DNA from: Spirochaeta sp.
GTDB lineage: Bacteria; Spirochaetota; Spirochaetia; DSM-27196; Alkalispirochaetaceae
NCBI GenBank assembly: GCA_027859055.1
Contig: JAQIBO010000485.1
Span: forward strand, 1 to 5,694
DNA length: 5,694 nt
Direction: 5' to 3'
Part shown: positions 1 through 5,090 of the stretch, in pieces
Layout of the letters: every line of letters starts with the position of its first letter
Numbering within the stretch: the stretch's first letter is position 1
Notes under the pieces: model-generated
Database searches by the model: none
What the model was told of the DNA's origin: nothing
The model's input: only the letters and a program-made list of their open reading frames with translations
Translations under genes and position numbers: made by a program

Positions 1-32
1 GCTCCCCACCGTTCACAATATTGCACGGACGG

Positions 33-59
33 TGAAACCGCGATAGTACTTCCCGCGTA
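33..59 (+). promoter_or_regulatory. Possible ECF-type promoter of the sigma/anti-sigma operon
   Basis: TGAAAC at 33-38 and CGTA at 56-59 are separated by 17 nt. This is the pattern known for ECF promoters of the Bacillus SigW class (TGAAAC about 16-17 nt before CGTA). Such promoters often drive the gene of the sigma factor itself, so this would imply autoregulation. Against it, the predicted transcript start (about 66-68) leaves a very short leader and cuts into the ribosome binding site GGAAGAGAG (64-72). A housekeeping alternative, TTGCAC (21-26) with TAGTAC (44-49), is weak. Confidence 0.35.
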
Positions 60-75
60 CAATGGAAGAGAGAAC

Positions 76-699
76 GTGAAACACCGCGACGGCCCCGCAG
101 ATAACGGAACTACCTCAGACGCGGATCTCCTGCGCGCCGCGCAGGCGAGGGATCAACGTGCGTTTACCGAACTGGTCCATCGGTATACACCGCCCCTCTT
201 TTCGTTGGCCTACCGCGTCCTGGAGCACGAGACCGACGCCGAGGAGGCGGTCCAGGACATCTTCCTCAAACTATTTGACAACCTTGACCGAATCGATCCC
301 GAACGGAACCTCTTTGCATGGATTTACACCGTCGCGTTCAACCATCTGCGGTCCCTTCGGCGCCGTCGCTGGTTTCGGCAACGGGATTACACGCTGCCGT
401 TGGCGGAAGAGATCGTGTCCGATGGTGGAGACTCAGGTCCTGAGGAACAGACGCTTACCGCGGAAACGCGACGGATCATAGAACGCGCCGTGGCGACTTT
501 GCCGCGGGTTCAGCGGCAGGTGTTTTCGCTTCGCCACCTCGAGGGCCTATCCACCCGGGAAACGGCGGACCTTCTCGGTCTGACACCAAACACGGTCAAA
601 ACCCACCTGCGGCGGGGGCGGCACAAAATCGCACAAACGATCTCTGCGGATGAAACCTCCGCCTGGGTGGGCGCGTATAGAGAGGAAGAGAACGGATGA
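76..699 (+). CDS. ECF-family RNA polymerase sigma factor
   Basis: This 207-residue protein has the size and two-domain plan of an ECF (group 4) sigma-70 factor, which directs RNA polymerase to a small regulon, usually under control of a membrane anti-sigma factor. Region 2 spans about residues 28-98. It includes the DAEEAVQD segment (54-61), typical of the core-binding helix, and FAWIYTVAFNHL (80-91) followed by an Arg cluster, which form the -10 recognition part. An acidic linker (111-130) follows. Region 4 spans about 134-190, with the sequence TLPRVQRQVF and a helix-turn-helix at 157-180 (GLSTRETADLLGLTPNTVKTHL). The start is GTG, chosen because GGAAGAGAG lies 4-12 nt upstream and because no ATG occurs before region 2. 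The stop overlaps the next gene by 4 nt, so the two are very probably translationally coupled. Family assignment is firm; the regulon is unknown. Confidence 0.95.
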   Translation: MKHRDGPADNGTTSDADLLRAAQARDQRAFTELVHRYTPPLFSLAYRVLEHETDAEEAVQDIFLKLFDNLDRIDPERNLFAWIYTVAFNHLRSLRRRRWFRQRDYTLPLAEEIVSDGGDSGPEEQTLTAETRRIIERAVATLPRVQRQVFSLRHLEGLSTRETADLLGLTPNTVKTHLRRGRHKIAQTISADETSAWVGAYREEENG

Positions 700-1367
700 A
701 ACGCACGATGAAACCGATGGACTGCAGTACATTTCGCCGCAACCTCGCCGGGCGCGCCGCCGCAGGCCACCTTGAAGTGGACGTGGAAATGGCTGCCCAC
801 GCGCAACAGTGCCCGGAATGTCGGGCGCGCCTGACGGCGATCACCGCCCTGGAGTGTGCAGAGCGAATGCCGGTCCAGACGCCGGCTCATCTGGAAACGC
901 GTATCCTCGCGGAAATAGAGCGTCGCCGGGACGGGCGGGCGCAGCAGCAACAAAGAGTGCACCCGGTGAGACCCGCGCTGGCTGCCGCGGCGGTCGTGCT
1001 TATCGCGCTTACCGCTGTGGTTACCACCATGGTTAACCGTACCACGATGCAAACGGTAACGCCGGTAGCTTCGTCTGCGGCTGAATCGGGGGCTGCCCCG
1101 GAGATCGTGGAAGTTCATCTTGTTCTTGAGGCGCCGAACGCGCAAAGCGTATCGGTAGCCGGTGACTGGAACGACTGGGACACCAGCGTTCATCGCCTCA
1201 CCGATCCGGACGGTGACGGCACATGGGAACTCCGCTTCCGCGTGAAGGCAGGGCGGGAGTATGAGTATCAGTTTGTCGTCGACGAATCAACGTGGATCAG
1301 TGACCCGCGGGCACTAATTCGGGTGGAGGACGGTTTCGGCGGCACCAATTCGATCCTGGACGTTTGA
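696..1367 (+). CDS. Membrane anti-sigma factor with extracytoplasmic glycogen-binding (CBM48/AMPK-beta-like) domain
   Basis: This 223-residue protein is the expected partner of the upstream sigma factor. The N-terminal cytoplasmic part (about 8-50) is a zinc-binding anti-sigma (zf-HC2/ZAS) domain: Cys10, then His35-x3-Cys39-x2-Cys42. A linker with a basic, Gln-rich stretch (76-92) leads to one transmembrane helix at about 94-113. After a short spacer, residues 137-223 match the glycogen-binding module of AMPK-beta and of CBM48 proteins: GDWNDW (156-161), DPDGDGTWELRF (170-181), YEYQFVVD (189-196), STWISDP (198-204) and GGTNSILDV at the end. Trp161, Trp200 and Asn218 line up with AMPK-beta residues that contact glucan; the usual Lys is Gln192. 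The ATG lies inside the sigma stop (ATGA) with AGAGGA at 681-686. By topology the glucan module lies outside the inner membrane, so it may sense an alpha-glucan or another carbohydrate and control release of the sigma factor. That role is inference. Confidence 0.9.
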   Translation: MKRTMKPMDCSTFRRNLAGRAAAGHLEVDVEMAAHAQQCPECRARLTAITALECAERMPVQTPAHLETRILAEIERRRDGRAQQQQRVHPVRPALAAAAVVLIALTAVVTTMVNRTTMQTVTPVASSAAESGAAPEIVEVHLVLEAPNAQSVSVAGDWNDWDTSVHRLTDPDGDGTWELRFRVKAGREYEYQFVVDESTWISDPRALIRVEDGFGGTNSILDV

Positions 1368-1392
1368 GCCAGGACTGCGCAAAGGAGCAGAA

Positions 1393-2103
1393 ATGATGAT
1401 GAGGAAAAGCTACAAAACGATCTTACTGGTGGTGGCAATCGCCATGATCGCCGGCGGGTTCGCCGTCGCTCAGGACGCCGAACAGGACCCCGAACAGGAT
1501 CTGGACCGAGAGGTGGAATTGGGCGAAGATGTGCCCGAATTTGTACGGGGGATGTTTGAAATCATGGCCAGGGACGAGTGGACCGGCCGGGAGCTCAGCG
1601 CGTTTGTGACCGCCGCTCGGGCGCAGAACTGGGACAACGTGGAAGATGCGAATCCGGAAATGGTTATGAACGCCTTCCGCTACGCCCACGAGCACCGAGG
1701 AACCAACGGGGAAGAATTCTCCGGTGAAGCCCAGGCCGAATTTGCCCTGGAACTTGCTGAACAGGCACAGGAGATGCGCCGCCTTGGGATGGACAATCGC
1801 GAGATCGCCCGGGCAACAACCAGCGCCACGCGGAATACAATCCGGACGATGACCCGGGAACGGGTCGTCATCGACGGCGAACAGATCGGCGAAGAACTGC
1901 GGACTCGCCTGCGCGCGGAAACGGGAGAAGAGATGCGTGAAATGGCGCGAGACCGGATGCGCGAGAACGAATCGGGACGTGAATCTGCCGCTGAACGCGG
2001 TGGGGACCGCGGCCCGCAGGACCGCCCCGCTGAGGCGGGCGCAGGACGTCCCGCCGGTGCCGAACGCACCGGAGACCGACCGGGACCGGCGGCGCGAGAC
2101 TGA
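1393..2103 (+). CDS. Secreted helical protein of unknown function
   Basis: I do not recognise this 236-residue protein. It begins with a clear Sec signal peptide: MMMRKSYK, a hydrophobic core at residues 9-25, and a likely cleavage after AVA (26) before Gln27. The mature part starts with an acidic stretch (27-50), continues with predicted amphipathic helices to about 185 (for example ELAEQAQEMRRLGMDNREIA), and ends in a charged, Arg/Glu/Gly/Ala/Pro-rich tail (about 186-236) that is probably disordered. It has no cysteine in the mature part and no recognisable catalytic motif. AAAGGAG at 1381-1387 supports ATG 1393, although the next two codons are also ATG. It begins 25 nt after the anti-sigma stop, so it is probably the third gene of the sigma operon. 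A GC hairpin about 90 nt after its stop may end that transcript. It could be a periplasmic partner or a target of the sigma system; nothing in the sequence proves either. Confidence 0.82.
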   Translation: MMMRKSYKTILLVVAIAMIAGGFAVAQDAEQDPEQDLDREVELGEDVPEFVRGMFEIMARDEWTGRELSAFVTAARAQNWDNVEDANPEMVMNAFRYAHEHRGTNGEEFSGEAQAEFALELAEQAQEMRRLGMDNREIARATTSATRNTIRTMTRERVVIDGEQIGEELRTRLRAETGEEMREMARDRMRENESGRESAAERGGDRGPQDRPAEAGAGRPAGAERTGDRPGPAARD

Positions 2104-2191
2104 CGAACAGGTAATGCAAAAAACGTACCGGGACTGCCCGCGAGAGACATCTCAAACGCCTCAGGCACAACCGGTATCGCTGAACGTCACC

Positions 2192-2214
2192 CGCCGGCGG
2201 AGTCCCCGCCGGCG
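2192..2214 (+). terminator. Perfect 9-bp GC hairpin, probable intrinsic terminator
   Basis: CGCCGGCGG (2192-2200) and CCGCCGGCG (2206-2214) are perfectly complementary around the loop AGTCC, and ATTTCT follows. The stem is very stable, but the T-run is short, so termination may be partial. It lies 88 nt after the stop of the upstream secreted protein and 34 nt before the ATG chosen for the next gene, where a terminator or attenuator would be expected. Confidence 0.55.
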
Positions 2215-2226
2215 ATTTCTACGCCA

Positions 2227-2242
2227 CCCGGCCGCTGCCGGG
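2227..2242 (+). promoter_or_regulatory. Second short hairpin just before the next start codon
   Basis: CCCGGC (2227-2232), loop CGCT, GCCGGG (2237-2242) form a perfect 6-bp stem, extendable by two pairs (CC 2224-2225 with GG 2244-2245) past one mismatch. It ends 6 nt before ATG 2249 and covers the only purine-rich sequence there (GGGCGGA, 2240-2246), so it could mask the ribosome binding site. GC-rich DNA makes such stems by chance, so the role is uncertain. Confidence 0.3.
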
Positions 2243-2248
2243 CGGATC

Positions 2249-2947
2249 ATGCACATCGTCGTCGTCACTCTTGCATTTAGCGTCTTTCTTGTCGGCGGAG
2301 CCGGCGTCCGCGGCGGTGGACTGTATCTGCTTTCGGCGCAACCACTTGACGACGAAATCACCACTTCCATGGCGCGTGCCGGCTGGACGAACGGCCAGCA
2401 GCAGCGTGCCGTAACCATTTTTGAGAGCGCCGGCGATGAAACGCTGCCCACCGGCTCTATCCAGTCGCGCCTCCTCCAGGGGCTTGCCCGGAACGTGAAC
2501 CCGCGCCGCGTGCTTGTCGTAATGGAAGAACAACTCCAGAACCTGCTGGAAGCACGGGCGATACTCACCGGCGTACCCGGGGCAACCCCGATCGCCGAAG
2601 ACACTCCATCTCTGGAACGAACGGCAGCGCTCTTGCGCGGCGGATATACCGCAGAGGAGATAACCGCGGTCGTCGGTGCAAGCGTACCGCGTCCCGATGA
2701 CTACCGCGCGGCGACGCTCCTGTACGTCGCTGTTGTGGAGTGGGGCGCCGACCCCGCCGCCGCGCTTACCCTGGTACGGGCGGCTATCGCCGCGCCGATT
2801 CCCGGCGACGACTTTCCGCGAATCGCCTCCCTTCTTGGCGTGACCGACCCGCGCCGGTATGGTTCGGAAGAAGCGGTTGAAATCATAGCAGACTCCCTCC
2901 GAGAGGGCCGGTCGGTCCGGGAGATCACCCGGCAGCTGTCGCGGTAA
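2249..2947 (+). CDS. Second secreted helical protein of unknown function
   Basis: I do not recognise this protein (232 residues from this start). The first 30 residues read as a signal peptide with a hydrophobic core (IVVVTLAFSVFLVGGAGV) and possible cleavage after LSA (30) before Gln31, although the N-terminus lacks a basic residue. The mature part is predicted to be mostly helical. One segment (LLQGLARNVNPRRVLVVMEE) and the C-terminal SLREGRSVREITRQLSR resemble short helix-turn-helix-like repeats seen in uncharacterised exported proteins, with no catalytic motif visible. The start is uncertain. The frame is open from 1937, but that part overlaps the previous gene. ATG 2114 would give 278 residues and an Arg-rich extension running through the 2192-2214 hairpin. 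ATG 2249 puts the hydrophobic core at the terminus but has only a weak ribosome binding site. The next gene begins 56 nt after its stop, so the two are probably co-transcribed. Confidence 0.72.
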   Translation: MHIVVVTLAFSVFLVGGAGVRGGGLYLLSAQPLDDEITTSMARAGWTNGQQQRAVTIFESAGDETLPTGSIQSRLLQGLARNVNPRRVLVVMEEQLQNLLEARAILTGVPGATPIAEDTPSLERTAALLRGGYTAEEITAVVGASVPRPDDYRAATLLYVAVVEWGADPAAALTLVRAAIAAPIPGDDFPRIASLLGVTDPRRYGSEEAVEIIADSLREGRSVREITRQLSR

Positions 2948-3003
2948 CCGTGCATGAAGGTGTACGGAAGCGAGATAGAGATCGAGGCAAAGAAGAGGAT
3001 TAC

Positions 3004-4086
3004 ATGAAACACCACCATACCGTGGGCAACACGATTATCACCCTCGCTCTGACATGCGCGTCGGCGCTTCCGTTGGCCGCGGCAGGGCCGGTTATCCTGA
3101 CCGGGTTCGAGTCCAGCGGTGTCCTTCAGTCCTGGGCGGGAAACGAGGACTCGGTAGCGCGCCACGGACCCTACCTGGATATCGATTACCGCGCCACCGT
3201 TGCCGAGCGCGCGTACTGGGGCACCTGGTACACCGGCCGGTTTCATTACGACACGGACGAATCCGCAATCACCGACGATCATACCCTGGGCGTGCGCTTC
3301 GGCGGGTCCGTCGGGGACAACTCCTACCTCCTGCGCACGGCGGTTGACGCGTCCAGCGACCTCGGAGACCAGATCACCACCCTGGCGCCGGAATGGAGCG
3401 CCGCCTGGACGCAGGCGTTCAGCGACACGTGGAGCGGCACCCTGCGTTACAGCGGACTGTCCCGATACGAAGATCGCGCCGTCGACGACCGTTACTCCCA
3501 CGGCGTCGGCCTGGACCTCGCGTGGGACCCCAATCTCCGCATCGGCTACCACACCGGACCCGGAGTTTCGGTAACTGTCTATCCCGAATGGACGGTTCTC
3601 ACCGCAAACGGCGCCGCGTCCGACACGCTCCGCCGCGACATCGCCGCAGAGTACCGACTCGGCGCGGAAGGACTCCTCGGGTATTTCACCCTGTGGGGAA
3701 TTGACGCTGCGGGAGGCTACGTCGCGTCCAACGCCAATCGCCTGGTCGATGGCGACGTTGAACAGAGCCAGGACAAAACGACAGCCCGCATGGATCTCAG
3801 CCTGAGCACCCGTCCGACACGCATCCTCTCCGTTTCCGGCGCCGTAACCGCCGACGCCGCGTGGTATACCGACCGCACACCTCTGGACGAGGACGCGCTT
3901 CCCGTCGGGGACGGAGGCAACGACACCTACGAAGTGTGGACAGCGGCAACAGTCGAAACCGGGTGGCGCCTGGGCGAACGCGTCAACCTCCTCATCGGCG
4001 CCAACGGCGGCCACCTCTTCTCAAACGACGAGCTGCTGCGCGGCTGGACCGTGGGTGGTCGACTGGGAGTGGAAGTTCGGTTCTGA
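3004..4086 (+). CDS. Putative outer-membrane beta-barrel protein
   Basis: This 360-residue protein has a Sec signal peptide: MKHHHTVGN, a hydrophobic core (TIITLALTCASALPLAAA), and likely cleavage after Ala27. The rest shows the alternating hydrophobic/polar pattern with many Tyr and Trp that marks membrane beta-strands (for example RAYWGTWYTGRFHYD, SGTLRYSGLSRY, GVGLDLAWDPNLRIGYH). The strands are separated by Asp/Gly/Asn-rich turns. It ends GRLGVEVRF, with a C-terminal Phe as in substrates of the BamA assembly machine. I cannot name a specific porin or receptor family. The frame is open from GTG 2950, but ATG 3004 is chosen because AGAGGA (2994-2999) stands 4 nt before it and the signal peptide begins there. 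It follows the second secreted protein closely, so it could act with it in the periplasm or outer membrane. No convincing terminator is seen after its stop. Confidence 0.82.
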   Translation: MKHHHTVGNTIITLALTCASALPLAAAGPVILTGFESSGVLQSWAGNEDSVARHGPYLDIDYRATVAERAYWGTWYTGRFHYDTDESAITDDHTLGVRFGGSVGDNSYLLRTAVDASSDLGDQITTLAPEWSAAWTQAFSDTWSGTLRYSGLSRYEDRAVDDRYSHGVGLDLAWDPNLRIGYHTGPGVSVTVYPEWTVLTANGAASDTLRRDIAAEYRLGAEGLLGYFTLWGIDAAGGYVASNANRLVDGDVEQSQDKTTARMDLSLSTRPTRILSVSGAVTADAAWYTDRTPLDEDALPVGDGGNDTYEVWTAATVETGWRLGERVNLLIGANGGHLFSNDELLRGWTVGGRLGVEVRF

Positions 4087-4233
4087 CGCACTTGTAAGAC
4101 TGAACCATCCGGGTCGCCTGGTGTCGGGAGCGTTCCGGTGGGTCCGCACCTTATTCGGACTTCGTCCTGTGTGTGATCGCGTTCCTCGTTCCTGCGGTAC
4201 GCGATCGATGTACGCCCCTGTTTCGAGCAGTAA

Positions 4234-4326
4234 TCCGAAACGATTTCTATCGACGACGATATATTGAAACGCGCCAGGAAGATCGCGATTGATCGTGATA
4301 CAAGCTTCAACGGGCTGGTACGCGGG
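4234..4326 (+). pseudogene. Remnant of a ribbon-helix-helix (VapB/CopG-like) antitoxin
   Basis: The frame from 4234 reads SETISIDDDILKRARKIAI and then DRDTSFNGLVR. This is the N-terminal DNA-binding half of a ribbon-helix-helix antitoxin: a beta-strand (TISID), helix 1 (DDILKRARKIAID), a turn with Thr-Ser, and the start of helix 2 (FNGLVR). A stop (TAA, 4231-4233) stands immediately upstream, and no ATG, GTG or TTG precedes the strand. The first usable start is TTG 4264, which would omit the DNA-contacting strand. The usual C-terminal half, which wraps the toxin (family length about 70-85 residues), is missing: after LVR the frame goes straight through GMSF into the toxin's MSDN. An internal deletion and loss of the start codon are the simplest explanation. 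It could still be made as a fused leader of the toxin. Confidence 0.72.
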
Positions 4327-4335
4327 ATGAGCTTC

Positions 4336-4827
4336 ATGAGCGATAACGTCTTTCTGGATACCAACGTGTTGGTCTGCGCCAACGACACGGCGGAACCGAA
4401 GAAGCAACGTACCGCACGAACACTGATCAAGGACGTGTTACACGCGGGGAACGGGGTCATTTCGGTTCAGTTTCTCAGGGAGTTCCGGGTAACCGTCACG
4501 CGTAAGATCCACAAACCCCTTTCCGTCTCCATGGCTCGGCAGGAAGCTGAGTTGTTCGGTCTGATGACCGTCGTGGATCTGGATTCCATCCTCTTTTTCG
4601 ACGCGTTACGCGTGCAGCAGCTGTATCAGATCTCGTACTGGGACGCCCAGATCGTTGTCGCCGCGGAATCCGCGGGTTGTACCACGTTGTATTCAGAAGA
4701 TCTGAATGCCGGCCAGGAATATGCGAAGGTTATGACATTTCACATGAGGTTGCTTTGCCGGCGATACTCTCGATGCATGGACGCCGGGCGAGCCGTTCCT
4801 GCAAACGGCGCATCGTCGTGCCCTTGA
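4336..4827 (+). CDS. PIN-domain (VapC-like) ribonuclease toxin with an abnormal C-terminus
   Basis: Residues 1-132 form a PIN domain, the Mg-dependent RNase fold of VapC toxins. The acidic residues are all present: Asp8 in FLDTNVLV, Glu49 in QFLREF, Asp103 in SYWDAQIVVAA, and Asp122 in LYSEDLNAGQEY, so the active site looks intact. ATG 4336 is the natural start of the family (MSDNVFLDTN), but the frame is open upstream through ATG 4327 and TTG 4264 into the antitoxin remnant. Its ribosome binding site is weak (GGGATGAG). Relatives normally end a few residues after EDLNAGQEY with a short strand such as VRVxNPF. Here the frame continues for about 31 unrelated residues (MTFHMRLLCRRY onward) that overlap, in another frame, an ATPase fragment. 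The real end was therefore probably lost in a deletion. With no intact antitoxin beside it, the toxin is either inactive, unexpressed or neutralised from elsewhere. Confidence 0.85.
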   Translation: MSDNVFLDTNVLVCANDTAEPKKQRTARTLIKDVLHAGNGVISVQFLREFRVTVTRKIHKPLSVSMARQEAELFGLMTVVDLDSILFFDALRVQQLYQISYWDAQIVVAAESAGCTTLYSEDLNAGQEYAKVMTFHMRLLCRRYSRCMDAGRAVPANGASSCP

Positions 4828-5056
4828 ACTGATTACCGAGTATCAGATGACCGGTGGCCTTCCCGAGGCGGTAGCCGCCTGGTGCAGTACACGAGATACA
4901 CCGGTGGATGGTGCAGCGCAGGTCGAACGGACCCTCAACGATCTGGTCCTGGGTTACGAACGTGACTTCGCCAAGTATTCCGGCCGACAAAACGCCGACT
5001 CCATCCGCCGCATCTTCCAGGAGGCGCCACCTCCAATCGCTCACGCGGTAAATACG

Positions 5057-5065
5057 TGCTATAAT
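5057..5065 (+). promoter_or_regulatory. Extended -10 promoter of the Fic gene
   Basis: TGCTATAAT is a perfect extended -10 element (TGn followed by TATAAT). No good -35 is present at the usual distance, which is normal for extended -10 promoters. The expected transcript start is near A5072, giving a leader of about 19 nt that contains GGTGAT (5081-5086), complementary to the 3' end of 16S rRNA, 4 nt before GTG 5091. Confidence 0.55.
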
Positions 5066-5088
5066 CACCGCAAAACGAGCGGTGATTA
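5062..5088. promoter_or_regulatory. Perfect 10-bp inverted repeat overlapping the Fic promoter, probable operator
   Basis: TAATCACCGC (5062-5071) and GCGGTGATTA (5079-5088) are exact inverse complements around AAAACGA. The left arm starts inside the -10 hexamer and the right arm contains the ribosome binding site, so a protein bound here would block transcription. A third copy of the arm sequence (GTGATTAA, 5091-5098) follows in direct orientation. A terminator is less likely because no T-run follows. An RNA hairpin hiding the ribosome binding site is possible only if transcription comes from further upstream. Confidence 0.6.
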
Positions 5089-5090
5089 AT

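Larger units (their letters stand above)
4748..5089 (+). pseudogene. Internal fragment of an AAA ATPase of the DUF4143 type
   Basis: The frame from 4748 to the TAA at 5087-5089 encodes GDTLDAWTPGEPF, ALELITEYQMTGGLPEAVAAW, LNDLVLGYERDFAKY and NADSIRRIFQEAPPPIA. The pattern 'EY-x-TGG-PEAV-W ... DL-x-YE-DFAKY ... IRR-F' is characteristic of the region joining the AAA core to the DUF4143 domain in a widespread family of prokaryotic ATPases of about 380-450 residues, often found near toxin-antitoxin genes. The N-terminal P-loop half and the C-terminal nuclease-like half are missing. There is a TGA in frame at 4745-4747 and no plausible start until ATG 4847. The family-like similarity ends near 5043, just before the Fic promoter. 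It overlaps the tail of the PIN toxin in a different frame, which fits a deletion joining the two. It is almost certainly non-functional. Confidence 0.75.

Noticed and set aside
7..34. Inverted repeat CACCGT (7-12) / ACGGTG (29-34) before the sigma gene
   Set aside because: It is only 6 bp with a 16-nt loop and no T-run, so it is not distinguishable from chance.
64..702. Similar initiation sequences: GGAAGAGAGAACGTGAAAC (64-82) and GGAAGAGAACGGATGAAAC (684-702)
   Set aside because: The likeness is mostly the shared purine-rich ribosome binding site and a Met-Lys start, so it needs no duplication to explain it.
510..1193. Open frame of 227 codons on the - strand across the sigma and anti-sigma genes
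   Set aside because: It is Arg/His-rich with no domain and is fully opposite two well-identified genes.
1937..2248. Upstream extension of the second secreted-protein frame (start at 1937)
   Set aside because: The part before 2104 overlaps the preceding gene, which has its own ribosome binding site and signal peptide. The extension would bury the signal peptide at residue 105.
2114..2248. Twin-arginine-like motif (PRRRFLR) in the 2114 form of the second secreted protein
   Set aside because: The motif is tempting, but about ten residues separate it from the hydrophobic core, the DNA also forms the terminator-like hairpin, and there is no ribosome binding site at proper distance before ATG 2114.
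2701..4014. Long open frame of 437 codons on the - strand opposite the barrel gene
   Set aside because: It is the longest frame in the window but has no recognisable domain, its start lies inside the opposite gene and it shows low-complexity Gly/Ala/Val/Arg content. The + strand gene has a signal peptide, a ribosome binding site and a barrel pattern. GC-rich genes commonly leave such a frame open.
4142..4206. Short inverted repeats GTCCG/CGGAC (4142-4160) and GATCGCG/CGCGATC (4175-4206) after the barrel gene
   Set aside because: The stems are 5 and 7 bp with loops of 9 and 18 nt, and neither is followed by a T-run. They are not good enough to call a terminator or operator.
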